Shown: positions 9,540 through 18,433 of the stretch, in pieces
Position numbering within the stretch: position 1 is the first letter of the stretch
How the letters are laid out: every line of letters starts with the position of its first letter
Assembly (NCBI GenBank): GCA_015655545.1
Contig: JAATET010000071.1
Span: forward strand, 66,526-130,525
Reading direction: 5' to 3'
DNA length: 64,000 nucleotides
Source: Chthoniobacterales bacterium
GTDB taxonomy: Bacteria > Verrucomicrobiota > Verrucomicrobiia > Chthoniobacterales > JAATET01
Translations under genes and position numbers: made by a program
The notes under the pieces: model-generated
What the model was told of the DNA's origin: nothing
The model's input: the letters and a program-made list of their open reading frames with translations, nothing else
Databases searched by the model: none

Positions 9540-10574
9540 TCAAGGAGCCGTCGCCGACACCGCTCGATAAACCGCCACTTCATCGGAAAGAATCTGCTGC
9601 GTCTGCACAGCGGTCGTGCCGGAAGAAATCTGGATGTCCCGGATCTCGGCGGCACTGGACGCATGGGCGTTGAAGTGCGAATCCGGAACCGACGCCAGGT
9701 CGCGGTAGCGGTAAAGGCGGTAAAGCGTGCCCGGCACGAGTCCCGACACCGTGATTTTCAAGGTCAGCGGCATCGGGGCGGGCCGGGCATTCGAGTCGTC
9801 CTTCATCGCGGGGGCTTCGTAATTTTTGCTCGTTTCCAGGCGCACCGGCAAAGTGTCGCCATCCGCATCCATCACTCCCGTGATCGCGATGCCGTAATTC
9901 CTCGCCCCATCGGGCAACGAGTAAACTGGCCCATCGGGGGCATTCGCCTGGATGCGGTTCTTCTGGAAACCTTCGAAGGGATAAGTGAAATGATATTTGC
10001 GCGTGTGTGAATTCCCCCACAGACCGTTATCGGAGAAGGTGATGCGGTCGCGGCCAAAATACCGGCGGCTGCTCGAGGGATGAGGCGACCGAATCCGAAT
10101 GACAGGAACGATGTGGTCGTATTGCGGATCGCCTCCACTGGCATCACTCTTGCCATAGAAAAGGTATTCGTTCGTAAAAACACCGATGGAAACCGGGAAG
10201 CCGCGAAGAATATTTCGCTTCACCCAGACCAGGAATTCATCGGTGCTCTTCGCCTTGAAAGTTTGCCACTGCACCGAATTGAGATGCATCGCCGCTGCGG
10301 CACGAGTTGCGTTCGAGCCGAGCAATAGCTCCCCTTTGCGCTGCGGAATCCCGCCGATCGCCGCGGCCCGCGCATCGTATTGCGACAGATATTGCCCGTA
10401 ATAAAGGCCGGCGCTGATGAGTGAAACCTCGCCGCAATAGCCGCCATTGGCATTCCATTGCAAACGCGGCGGAATGGGCAGTCTTGAAAAATCCGCCGCC
10501 CCGCTCGAATGAGAAAAAAGGATAGCCACCACCGGCGCGAGCCCCGGCCATGAGCCTGAAAACAGCTTCTTCAT
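9540..10574 (-). CDS. Secreted papain/C39-like protein of unknown substrate
   Basis: 344 residues from ATG 10574, chosen because it begins a signal peptide (MKKLFSGSWPGLAPVVAILF, cleavage near SGAAD). The longer frame to 10715 reads through low-complexity DNA. Near the N-terminus WNANGGYCGEVSLISAGLYY resembles the catalytic Cys site of C39-like peptidases. A later PQYDHIVPVIRI supplies a His and FSDNGLWGN a possible third residue. The C-terminal 100 residues (from about GVMDADGDTLPVR) look like a fibronectin-type beta domain. A Cys-His hydrolase or an inactive relative exported from the cell fits. It lies 214 bases upstream of typA on the same strand. Confidence 0.6.
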   Translation of the reverse strand: MKKLFSGSWPGLAPVVAILFSHSSGAADFSRLPIPPRLQWNANGGYCGEVSLISAGLYYGQYLSQYDARAAAIGGIPQRKGELLLGSNATRAAAAMHLNSVQWQTFKAKSTDEFLVWVKRNILRGFPVSIGVFTNEYLFYGKSDASGGDPQYDHIVPVIRIRSPHPSSSRRYFGRDRITFSDNGLWGNSHTRKYHFTYPFEGFQKNRIQANAPDGPVYSLPDGARNYGIAITGVMDADGDTLPVRLETSKNYEAPAMKDDSNARPAPMPLTLKITVSGLVPGTLYRLYRYRDLASVPDSHFNAHASSAAEIRDIQISSGTTAVQTQQILSDEVAVYRAVSATAP

Positions 10575-10729
10575 GACTTTGTAAAAATGGGTAGGATAGG
10601 ATTGCCTTCGCTCCGCTGCGGCTCCGCCAGATGGCTTCGCTGAAGAGGATTCGCGCGTTGCGGTCGAACTGCGTTCTTCATCCTGTCTGTCGCTGATCTT
10701 TTTAAATGAGGCCATTTTTTCATTAAAAA

Positions 10730-10760
10730 GTGGGACAACTATTTACACAATTGTGGGACA
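10730..10760. repeat. 31-bp element: TGGGAC direct repeats around an inverted repeat (copy 1)
   Basis: The left TGGGAC and the right TGTGGGACA enclose acaactat-ttac-acaattgt, a near-palindrome. Aligned to the 31 bases at 42601-42631, 23 positions agree. Some of the differences are paired across the palindrome (caa...ttg here, cgg...ccg there), as expected if the dyad itself is conserved. Function unknown: regulator site, REP-like element or remnant end of a mobile element. Confidence 0.6.
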
Positions 10761-10849
10761 CGGTTTTTTACTCTGTTAATTTTACCCGCACCCACTTTAC
10801 GGGCCATACGGTAAGGCGGCTTTTGTCCCATATTCCATTATAAAGCACG

Positions 10850-10878
10850 AAGGCCGTGGGTGAATCACCCACGGCCTT
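10850..10878. terminator. Perfect 14-bp hairpin, possible bidirectional terminator
   Basis: Arms aaggccgtgggtga and tcacccacggcctt are separated by one base. It lies between two minus-strand genes (the diguanylate cyclase stop at 11208 and the C39-like start at 10574). The T-run after it is only three bases, so a terminator call is plausible but not certain. A REP-type palindrome is the alternative. Confidence 0.45.
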
Positions 10879-11207
10879 TCCGCTATGCCAGATCTACAGG
10901 TATGTCCTATGCGGCGAGCTTAAAACCATTGGCATCGGCCGCGAGTGCCCGGACAACCGCAGGCGTCGGCCCCTCAGCGCTGTATTGCGCCCGGTAACCT
11001 CTTCGAAGAGTGCTTTGAAGGCTTTGGGAAGTATTCTTCGATCAGCCTTCAAGAAGTGGAAGCTGGCGCACGTGCAAGCGGACTCCCAGCCGACGTTGGC
11101 CAATGGATTTTCGAAGGGCGCTCCAACCACCAGAACAGCTTGGCCCATAAATATGCGGCCCAAGATGGGTTCACGCCCCCGCCTGCTTGAGTGAAAGATA
11201 AAGTTAT

Positions 11208-12509
11208 TCAACAACGAACGACGTTCCGACCCGCCGCCTTCGCGGTATAGAGCGCGGCATCGGCGTTCGCGATGAGCGATTTTGCCGACGCATCTTCGAG
11301 TTTGGAGACGCCGGAAAAATCACATGCCGCCACGCCGAGGCTGATCGTTACAAGACCGGCGGGGTTGCCCTCGTGGGGAAGAGCGAGAACTTCCACGGAC
11401 GCCCGCAGGGTTTCGGCCATCGTCTGCCCGCCCTTCATGTCGGTATCGCCCATGACCGCGCAAAACTCCTCGCCGCCATAGCGTCCCGCGGTATCGCCCG
11501 CCCGCGCCAGCGTCTTTTTGAAAACCTCTCCGACCGCCTTCAGGCATTCGTCGCCGGCTTGGTGGCCGTAGTGGTCATTATAGCGCTTGAAGAAATCGAC
11601 GTCGGCCATGATGACCGCGACCGGTCGGCCCGCTCTTTGCGCGCGGCGTACTTCCGTCACGAGACGGTCGTCCAAAGTGCGGCGATTCCAGAGTCCGGTG
11701 AGATAGTCCTCATGGGCGTAGCGCTCCAGCCGCTGGTTGGCCTCGGCCAGGGAGCGCGACGCAATATTGCGCTCGGTGATGTCGAGCCAGGCCGTGCTCA
11801 AGCCAATGACTTTCCCCGAGATATTCTGCACCGGCCGGACGGAACCCACATATTCGCGCCCCCGCCAATCATACTCGCGATCATCCACCTTCCGGTCGGC
11901 ATCCACCGTGGCAAAATCGTGGCGGAGCGCCTCGTCCGCACCCGGAACAAATTCCTCGACCCGGCGATCAAGAATTTCCGGCACCGGGGTGCCGCAAAGC
12001 GCGGCAAATACCTCGTTCACCTCGACAAACCGGTGATCCCGATCGGCCACGAACAACGGCAATGGCGCAAGGGCGTAGAGACTGTCCAGCTTGTGAAAGC
12101 GCTCGTAAACGGCTGTCACGTCACGGTCGACTCCCCGGTAGCCTCGAAAGCAGCCGTCCGCCGCGAAGAGGGGAATGCCGCTCTTCTCCACCATCATCAG
12201 GCCGCCGTCCCGCTTTAGATTGCGGGTGAGAATGCCAGAGAAGGTCCGCCGTTCGGCTAGCGTAGCCTCAAGAAGTTTTTGAACACGGGCCGCCTCATCG
12301 GGCGGCATGAAATCGAACGGCGTTCGACCAAGAATTTCCGCCTGTGCATAGCCGAGACCGATGTCGCCAGGTGTCGAGAAATGGACGTAACGGAAATCCG
12401 CATCGACCTCCCAGATCCAGCCGGAGTTGATCTCGATGAGCTTCTTCAGTCCGGCGGCGTCCTCTTCGGGATCGTCGCCGGAAGGCCTTTCTATGATGCG
12501 ATCAGTCAT
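11208..12509 (-). CDS. Diguanylate cyclase with two PAS domains
   Basis: 433 residues, no membrane segment. Two PAS modules occupy about residues 22-135 (GWIWEVDADFRYVHF...) and 145-250 (PLPLFVADRDHRFVEVNEVF). A GGDEF domain follows from about 262 (HEDYLTGLWNRRTLDDRL). The active-site loop is RYGGEEF (345-349) and the product-inhibition I-site RAGD (336-339) stands five residues before it, as required. The protein should make cyclic di-GMP from two GTP in response to a small-molecule or redox signal sensed by PAS, and be feedback-inhibited. No EAL domain is present. Confidence 0.95.
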   Translation of the reverse strand: MTDRIIERPSGDDPEEDAAGLKKLIEINSGWIWEVDADFRYVHFSTPGDIGLGYAQAEILGRTPFDFMPPDEAARVQKLLEATLAERRTFSGILTRNLKRDGGLMMVEKSGIPLFAADGCFRGYRGVDRDVTAVYERFHKLDSLYALAPLPLFVADRDHRFVEVNEVFAALCGTPVPEILDRRVEEFVPGADEALRHDFATVDADRKVDDREYDWRGREYVGSVRPVQNISGKVIGLSTAWLDITERNIASRSLAEANQRLERYAHEDYLTGLWNRRTLDDRLVTEVRRAQRAGRPVAVIMADVDFFKRYNDHYGHQAGDECLKAVGEVFKKTLARAGDTAGRYGGEEFCAVMGDTDMKGGQTMAETLRASVEVLALPHEGNPAGLVTISLGVAACDFSGVSKLEDASAKSLIANADAALYTAKAAGRNVVRC

Positions 12510-12627
12510 GGTCGGTTCAGAAAGTATCTGAACTCCTGACGACTATCGGCCAGCCTTTTGAGCCATGCTCCGCCTGCGATGGCGCCAGAATATGAATACC
12601 AAAACCCGTTACACGAGAGCCTATTCA

Positions 12628-14226
12628 TCAAAATTTCAGGCCGGCGCCGACGAAAAGGCCGGACTCTGCCACCTTGTAAATGAGACCCCCGTTCTCGTAG
12701 TCGACGTAGTAGTAGCGCCAACCGGTCTCCGTGAAAATATTGCGCGTCCAGTTGATGCCTAACGAGCCGTTAAGATTCCACGCGATCTGCGAGCCCGCGC
12801 CGAAGCCTCCGACATCGCATTGCGTCGCCAGAAAAAGCCAGCGGGTGAGGTTCACCTGTGCGCGGATTCCCACGAAGGGATCGACCCACCAGCGGTCACC
12901 GCTGGCCCCGTTGGGAAGCTTCTCATCGAGACCATCGGTGATGGCTTTCGCCAGCTTCTTTTTTGCCTGAGCGACCTTTTGATCGAGCTTCGACGTATCG
13001 ACGGAAATGCCGTCGAGTTGCTGCTGGGCGGACGCAAGTTGCGAGCGCGAACTCCCGACCAGCCGGCGGGCAGCATCTCGCTGCTGACGGACAGCGGACG
13101 CTTTGCTTTTCAGCGTCTCGGCGAGCACCTGTTTGGCGGCATCAAATCGTTGTTGGGCCGCCTCGACTAGTTGCGCCTGAAGCTGGCGCGCGATTTCTGC
13201 CTTGGCCACCGCGACGCGCTGCTCGATCTGGGCTTGTGCGAGGGTCACAAACTCCTGGCGGTTTGGGCTCGCGAGTCCCTGAAGGGCCCGCTGCTTGAGG
13301 AGCTTCTGGACAGAGCGCGGAAATTTCGCCCATTTTTCGACCGCTCGCGAGCCGACCTCCTGCTTCACGGCGCCGAGCGCTTCGTTCCGGACGGATTCGA
13401 CCTGCTGCACAGCCGTCGTCACCTGCTGTTGCAAAGTGGCGCTTACTTGAGCCTGCTGTTCTTGAAGTTGTGAAATTTCCGCATTCGCCCCCTGCCGGAT
13501 GGCTTGCTCGATCTGCCGCTGGAGCTCTCCGAGTTTCGTCGAAGCAGCAGCCCGGGATTGGGCGAGACCTGCGTCGAGACGGTCGGACAGTGCCTCGACC
13601 CGCGGCTGTACGGCAGAGCGGGCGCGGGCACTGAGCTTCTCGAAAATGAAATCCGTTGATTTGTCGCCCACCTGCTCGATGCCGGCGGAATCTTTCGCGG
13701 CGGCAATGTTGACGCCGAGGTAATTGTAGCGCGCACCGGCGTAGAGATCGACGAAGCCTCGCCGATCCTCCCAGACGCGATAGGCCAGCGCGAGCTGCGC
13801 GAGCCCCTGCTGCACGGTGACGGTTGCGTTTTTGTAAAGGGGGCCGGGCGTGTCCGAATCTGCTTCGAGGTCGACAAAAAAACCGTCGCTAAGGATTCCC
13901 CATCGCCCATAACGCACTTCGGCCTTTGCAAAGGCAGCCCATTTCAAAGCCCGGAGGACGGAAATCGTGTCGATGTCGAGATGCACCGGTCCGAACCCAT
14001 GTACGCCCACATCGCCGCTCAGCCCCGGCGTCCAGCCATATGGCTCGATCGTAAACGACCACGGAGATTTTTTTCCGGGGACTACCTCGAAGGTGCGCGC
14101 ATCACTCTGTCCGTAAGGATCGACTTGGAAATCGAGAGGAGGTTTCGCGGATTTCGCCTCGCCGGCAAGCAGAACGGCAGGAGCGATGAGCAGAGCGATG
14201 AGGAAAACGCGATCCGAATGAAACAT
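12628..14226 (-). CDS. Outer-membrane beta-barrel protein with a large internal coiled coil
   Basis: 532 residues with a signal peptide (MFHSDRVFLIALLIAPAVLL). Residues about 55-185 show alternating amphipathic strands (SFTIEPYGWTPGLSG, VRYGRWGILSDGFFVDLEA, GFVDLYAGARYNYLG). From about 195 to 440 the sequence is almost all helical, rich in Q, A, E, K and R (LGELQRQIEQAIRQ, LQEQQAQVSATLQQQVTTAV). Barrel strands then resume (WWVDPFVGIRAQVNLTRWLF, GLFVGAGLKF) and end in a C-terminal Phe, the usual outer-membrane signature. So about 245 helical residues interrupt a small barrel. It closes the long minus-strand run, 3 bases after the antiporter stop. Confidence 0.7.
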   Translation of the reverse strand: MFHSDRVFLIALLIAPAVLLAGEAKSAKPPLDFQVDPYGQSDARTFEVVPGKKSPWSFTIEPYGWTPGLSGDVGVHGFGPVHLDIDTISVLRALKWAAFAKAEVRYGRWGILSDGFFVDLEADSDTPGPLYKNATVTVQQGLAQLALAYRVWEDRRGFVDLYAGARYNYLGVNIAAAKDSAGIEQVGDKSTDFIFEKLSARARSAVQPRVEALSDRLDAGLAQSRAAASTKLGELQRQIEQAIRQGANAEISQLQEQQAQVSATLQQQVTTAVQQVESVRNEALGAVKQEVGSRAVEKWAKFPRSVQKLLKQRALQGLASPNRQEFVTLAQAQIEQRVAVAKAEIARQLQAQLVEAAQQRFDAAKQVLAETLKSKASAVRQQRDAARRLVGSSRSQLASAQQQLDGISVDTSKLDQKVAQAKKKLAKAITDGLDEKLPNGASGDRWWVDPFVGIRAQVNLTRWLFLATQCDVGGFGAGSQIAWNLNGSLGINWTRNIFTETGWRYYYVDYENGGLIYKVAESGLFVGAGLKF

Positions 14227-14229
14227 GGA

Positions 14230-15480
14230 TTACCAAGGAGCGCCGGGTGCGGCGGTCGGCGGGATGGATGACGAGCCGAGTTCCCGACCGGAACTCTTGA
14301 TGCGACGGGCAAAGCGTTCCGCCAGGATGGGACCGGTCACGCAGGTGAGCACGACCAACACAAGAATTGCATCCACGTAGTCTTGACCGAGGAGATGATC
14401 GCCCGCGGCGTTCATGGTTTGGTAGGCGACGACCGCTGCGGCCAATGTGGCCGCCATCTGCGGCAGCGATACGCTCCAAGCGAGTCCGGCTTCGGTCGAG
14501 GTCCCTTTCGACATGCGCACGCTCAACCATGCGGCGATGAATTTTCCCGCCGTGAGGGCGGCCAGGAGTCCGACAACCAAATCCGGTCGTCCGAGGATCG
14601 TTCGGACAAGCCGGGGAACATCCACAAGAAAGCCGGTGCTGAGAAAAAAAGCCGGAATGAAGATGGCGTGCGCGGTTACCTCAAGAGCCTCGATGGCGAA
14701 TTTGCCGCGCACCGCTCGCTTGACGGCGATGCCGGCCAGGAACGCCCCGACAATTCCCTCGAGCTGGATGAAGTGCGCCAGCTCTCCACACACGGCGATC
14801 ACGACGAGCAGGATCATTACGCGCGCCTCGGGCTTTTCGCCAAAACGGATGATCGCTTTGCGAGCCAGTGCGCCGGCGCCGAAGATAACGAGCGGCACAT
14901 AGACCGCGAGTTCGAGCAGCTCCCGGCCGAGGAAGGCCCACGAGAAGCCGGTGACGTGCACGCTTACCGTGACGGCAAGGAGAAGCATCGACGCGATGTC
15001 GGTGAAGATCGTCCCGCCCACGACCATCGCGACCACCGGATGCTGCGCGAGGCCAAGTCGCTGGAGCAGCGGAAACGCGAGCAGTGTGTGCGACGAAATG
15101 AGCGACCCGATGAGCAACGAGGAATTCCAATTGTTGCCGAGAGAACGCGCCAAAAGCGCCCCAAAGGTCAACGGAAGCAAAAAGGTCAGAATTCCAAAAC
15201 GTAACGAACGGGCGCGAGTCTTGTTGAACTCTTTGAGGTCGATCTCAAACCCGACGAAGAACATGAAAAGCAGCTTCCCGATCTCGGCAAGCATCACGAT
15301 GCCGGCTCCGTTCGGATCGAGAATTCCGATCAAGGCCGGTCCAAGCAGTGCGCCCGCGGCGATGAAACCGAGCACGGGGGGAAGCCCGATTCGGCCCATG
15401 AGTTTGGGCAACAGGATCGCGAGGCCGAAAGCCAACGCAAACCGCGTGAGCAGCGGCAGATGAATGCTCGGGTCCAGCAT
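14230..15480 (-). CDS. CPA2-family cation:proton antiporter
   Basis: 416 residues from ATG 15480, where MLDPSIHLPLLTRFALAFGL starts the first membrane helix. It has about 12 predicted TM segments. GLPPVLGFIAAGALLGP and EIGKLLFMFFVGFEIDLKEF are typical of the KefB/NapA-type CPA2 group. IGSLISSHTLLAFPLLQRLG and TIFTDIASMLLLA hold the ion-site region. There is no cytoplasmic RCK/TrkA-N domain, so it is a bare exchanger rather than a full Kef system. The ion is probably Na+ or K+. Confidence 0.9.
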   Translation of the reverse strand: MLDPSIHLPLLTRFALAFGLAILLPKLMGRIGLPPVLGFIAAGALLGPALIGILDPNGAGIVMLAEIGKLLFMFFVGFEIDLKEFNKTRARSLRFGILTFLLPLTFGALLARSLGNNWNSSLLIGSLISSHTLLAFPLLQRLGLAQHPVVAMVVGGTIFTDIASMLLLAVTVSVHVTGFSWAFLGRELLELAVYVPLVIFGAGALARKAIIRFGEKPEARVMILLVVIAVCGELAHFIQLEGIVGAFLAGIAVKRAVRGKFAIEALEVTAHAIFIPAFFLSTGFLVDVPRLVRTILGRPDLVVGLLAALTAGKFIAAWLSVRMSKGTSTEAGLAWSVSLPQMAATLAAAVVAYQTMNAAGDHLLGQDYVDAILVLVVLTCVTGPILAERFARRIKSSGRELGSSSIPPTAAPGAPW

Positions 15481-15568
15481 GCCTAGTTGGAGCAGACAAA
15501 TTCTCGAAGGCCGCCGTGCGATTGCCCGCAACCTTCCAAATAAAGACGGAGGTCGGTAACCATGATGG

Positions 15569-16369
15569 CTACTTGTATTTTTTGACCGTGTTTTGAAGTT
15601 CGATCATGCTCTGCTGGCTGACCGTGATGAGCCCGCGCCGCGGATTGTCGATGTCGGCGATGATCGTGATGACGATGGTGAGCAGAGCCGGCAGAACGAT
15701 CATCGACAACGCGTGGCGGCCCGATTCCCCCAACCCGGTCGAATAGCCGGTGGTCCCACAAACGGTGACGGATACGACGATGAGCAGCAGCCAGACCATG
15801 GCAGGCACATGATTGCGCGAGGCCGCCTGCCGCTTGCCGTCGAGATCGATGAGGTCGTTCAGCGACGCCGTGAAGAGCGAGACCGACGGCGTGTCGTGCG
15901 CTTTCACCTCTGCAAGCGTTGCCCGCCACATCGTTGCCTGGCATTGTTCGGACCGGGCAAGTTGCTGTCGGAAGATATCCGACCACGGACGCTCGGACGC
16001 TCCTTTCAGGCGTGCGTCGATGTAATCGATCAGCGCGGGTCGGATGACCTGCCGGGCGGGATCGCTCAAATAACCGGCGCGCAGCCATGTGGTGCCGATG
16101 CCGTTTGCCTCGTCGAGCACGAGCTGCTTGCGCGCATCGAAGCGGCCAGCGGACATGGCGAAGGTGAACCCGAGCAGCAGGCCGAGCAAACCCAGCAGAG
16201 CACCTTGCAAAGAACTGCTTTGGCTCTGATGCGCCTTGCGCCGCTCCGGGGTGTGGCGCTGCCCGATGCGGAAGCCGAACTCCGTCGCAAGGAAAAGGAT
16301 GGTTCCGACAACGAGGAGGACGATCCAGTCCGAATTCAAAATCTTTTCGTCAAGAAAGGTGTCGAGCAT
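15569..16369 (-). CDS. DUF4239-like membrane protein
   Basis: 266 residues from ATG 16369; the frame extends further upstream, but that part overlaps the FGE gene and has no coding character. Two N-terminal TM helices (SDWIVLLVVGTILFLATEFG and GALLGLLGLLLGFTFAMS) flank a basic loop. A soluble helical middle contains LVLDEANGIGTTWLRAGYL, and two C-terminal helices follow (MVWLLLIVVSVTVCGTTGYS, SMIVLPALLTIVITIIADID). FAMSAGRFDARKQLVLDEANGIGT is the hallmark of DUF4239 (bestrophin-like) proteins, whose function is unknown. Confidence 0.8.
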   Translation of the reverse strand: MLDTFLDEKILNSDWIVLLVVGTILFLATEFGFRIGQRHTPERRKAHQSQSSSLQGALLGLLGLLLGFTFAMSAGRFDARKQLVLDEANGIGTTWLRAGYLSDPARQVIRPALIDYIDARLKGASERPWSDIFRQQLARSEQCQATMWRATLAEVKAHDTPSVSLFTASLNDLIDLDGKRQAASRNHVPAMVWLLLIVVSVTVCGTTGYSTGLGESGRHALSMIVLPALLTIVITIIADIDNPRRGLITVSQQSMIELQNTVKKYK

Positions 16370-16410
16370 GTGGAATCGTTGGCTGAAGTTTCTGTAGGTT
16401 GGGGCGGACT

Positions 16411-17457
16411 TTAAGGCGTCCCGGGTTTCGATTTTTCGGCGTCTTTTACGCAGCGAAATCCGACATGACACATGCCGGTGTCGGGCGGCAGTCCGCGCCG
16501 AGCGCTCGGGCGGTAGCTGGCGCAGTAGCTTTCCGAGCACAGGAAGGAGCCGCCCTTCGTCACGCGCTCGGTCTGGTAACGGTTGACCGGGCTGAAGCTT
16601 TGCGCCGGCCCGGTTGGGTTCGAGCACACGGCTCCTTCTTTCGCCAATTGTGCATTGGTGTCCGGCCGATACCAATCCGCGCACCAGTTCCACACATTGC
16701 CCGCCATGTCGTAGAGACCGCAGCCATTCGGCGGGAAGCTCTTCACCGGCGCGGTGCCCGCGAAGCCATCCTCCTTTGTGTTCTTGTAGGGAAAATCTCC
16801 GGTCCATGTGTTGACCATGTATTTCCCGTTCGGCCTGAACTCGTCGCCCCAGTAATAGCGTGACCCGTCATGTCCGCCGCGAGCCGCGAACTCCCATTCC
16901 GCCTCGGTCGGAAGGCGCTTGCTCGCCCACTTGGCATAGGCCACGGCGTCGTCCCAGGCGACCTGCACGACCGGATGATTTTCACGGCCTTTCAAGTCGC
17001 TGCTCGGTCCCTCCGGATGCTTCCAACTCGCCCCCGGCACCCAGCGCCAGAAGTTCGCCATGTTGCGCATATCGACGGGGCCTTCGCTCGGCGCGAACAC
17101 CATCGAGCCCGCGACCAGCAGGCTGTCGTCCGGCTTCGGCGTGCCGGGCGGCAATTCCTTTTTCAATTCCTCCCAGTCTGGTTTGCGCTCGGCAATGGTG
17201 ACGTAGCCGGTGGCGTCCACGAACTTCTGAAACTCGGCGTTGGTCACTGCCGTCTCGTCCATCCAAAAGCCGTCGACTTTAACGCGATGCGCGGGTTTCT
17301 CGTTGGCCATCGCCATCTTGTCTTCGCTGCCCATGGTGAATTCCCCGCCGGGAATCCAGATCATGCCGGGCGGCGCCTTGGCAGGCTCGGCCGGGCGGGC
17401 CGTCGAGCACACGGCAGCCAATGCGAGGACGACGGAAATTGTGACAATCGATTTCAT
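16411..17457 (-). CDS. Exported formylglycine-generating enzyme (sulfatase-modifying factor)
   Basis: 348 residues with a signal peptide (MKSIVTISVVLALAAVCSTA). It carries the FGE-sulfatase domain: PPGMIWIPGGEFTMGSED, RLPTEAEWEFAARGG, GLYDMAGNVWNWCADWY and a C-terminal VGFRC. The copper/redox cysteine pair is conserved as CSESYC (Cys307, Cys312), matching CxxxxC in known FGE. This argues for a real catalyst rather than an inactive FGE-fold relative. FGE oxidises a sulfatase Cys to formylglycine. The only sulfatase in the window (24.7-26.2 kb) carries a matching C-T-A-G-R site. The start overlaps the HAD gene stop by 4 bases. Confidence 0.9.
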   Translation of the reverse strand: MKSIVTISVVLALAAVCSTARPAEPAKAPPGMIWIPGGEFTMGSEDKMAMANEKPAHRVKVDGFWMDETAVTNAEFQKFVDATGYVTIAERKPDWEELKKELPPGTPKPDDSLLVAGSMVFAPSEGPVDMRNMANFWRWVPGASWKHPEGPSSDLKGRENHPVVQVAWDDAVAYAKWASKRLPTEAEWEFAARGGHDGSRYYWGDEFRPNGKYMVNTWTGDFPYKNTKEDGFAGTAPVKSFPPNGCGLYDMAGNVWNWCADWYRPDTNAQLAKEGAVCSNPTGPAQSFSPVNRYQTERVTKGGSFLCSESYCASYRPSARRGLPPDTGMCHVGFRCVKDAEKSKPGTP

Positions 17458-18425
17458 GGGACAAAGACCTCCTTCCAGTCGCGCTTCATATCAATGACGG
17501 CCCAACCGCGCTTGGCCGCTTCGTCCAGACCGCGAGCAAGTCTCCCGAACTTCGAGTCGCGGTCGTAGGCGAATTCGCGATCGGCGTCGGTGTGATGGAC
17601 GATCATTCCGAAGCGCGGACCGCTTCCCGCCGTCGTCCACTCGAGCATCTGGAAATCGCCGTCGGAATTTCCCGCGGCGAAAATCGGGCGTCGCCCAATG
17701 TGGCTCTGGATGCCGATCGGCTTGCCCGCCCCGTCGTCGATGAGATCGACCTCGGGCAGCTTCACGAGCACGGACTCCCCGTCCCGCACCTCGTATTTCA
17801 TTTTCAGGCTGCTGCCGACGACCTGCTCGGGTGGGATGCCATAGGTCTTTTCCGCCCACGGCCGCATGAATTCGATGCCGCCGCCCGAGACGATGAAAGT
17901 CTTGAAGCCGTTCGCCCGCAAGTAGCCGAGCAGCTCGACCATTGGCTGAAAGATCATTTTCGTGAACGGTTTCCCGGTCTTCGGATGTTTCGCGGTCGCG
18001 ATCCAATCGCCCACAGACTTCGAGAATTCCTCGGTCGTCATGCCGGCGTGAGTCGCGGCGACGATCTTCATCAGGCCTTTTTCGCCGCTGGCGGCGACAC
18101 CCTTGAGATCGCCTTTCAGCACCGAGGCAAACGGCTCCTCGGTTTTCCATTCGGGATGCTTCGGCGCAAGTTCCTTCACCCGGTCGAAGGCGTAGAAGAG
18201 CTGGAAATACATTGGCTGCTCGCTCCAAAGCGTGCCGTCGTTGTCGAACACCGCGATCCGCTCGGCCGGTGGCATGAAGTCGGGCGTGCCTTCCTTCGTC
18301 ACTTTTTCGACGAACTCGACGATCGCCTTTTTCGGTGCGGTGTCATTCCAGGACGGTAACGGGTCGGCCAGCGCCAGCGCCGCAGTGCTCACGCAAAACA
18401 ATGAAAGGAGAAGGGAAGTTTTCAT
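17454..18425 (-). CDS. Exported HAD-superfamily phosphatase
   Basis: 323 residues from ATG 18425, giving a signal peptide MKTSLLLSLFCVSTAALALA. HAD motif I is VFDNDGTLW, motif II the Ser in FIVSGGG, and motif IV GNSDGDFQML, with a cap domain between I and II. The overall layout resembles phosphoserine phosphatase-like HADs. A periplasmic acid phosphatase is likely; the substrate is unknown. It begins 8 bases after the batD stop and overlaps the FGE start, so it belongs to the same transcript. Confidence 0.88.
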   Translation of the reverse strand: MKTSLLLSLFCVSTAALALADPLPSWNDTAPKKAIVEFVEKVTKEGTPDFMPPAERIAVFDNDGTLWSEQPMYFQLFYAFDRVKELAPKHPEWKTEEPFASVLKGDLKGVAASGEKGLMKIVAATHAGMTTEEFSKSVGDWIATAKHPKTGKPFTKMIFQPMVELLGYLRANGFKTFIVSGGGIEFMRPWAEKTYGIPPEQVVGSSLKMKYEVRDGESVLVKLPEVDLIDDGAGKPIGIQSHIGRRPIFAAGNSDGDFQMLEWTTAGSGPRFGMIVHHTDADREFAYDRDSKFGRLARGLDEAAKRGWAVIDMKRDWKEVFVP

Positions 18426-18433
18426 GATTAAAT

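Larger units (their letters stand above)
10575..11207. other. Intergenic stretch with a palindromic element and a long hairpin; no confident gene
   Basis: At 10730-10760 two TGGGAC repeats flank an inverted repeat around TTAC; the same architecture occurs at 42601-42631. At 10850-10878 there is a perfect 14-bp inverted repeat (aaggccgtgggtga, one-base loop). Weak ORFs exist at 10894-11214 (minus, 106 codons) and 10945-11190 (plus, 81 codons), and neither shows a motif I recognise. They may be remnants of a gene. Confidence 0.5.

Noticed and set aside
7478..9673. Long plus-strand open frame opposite typA
   Set aside because: Exact antisense of a perfect TypA; no motifs of its own.
10894..11214. 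Small genes on either strand between the C39-like protein and the diguanylate cyclase
   Set aside because: Two overlapping antisense frames of similar length, no motif, no clear start; kept only as part of the intergenic note.
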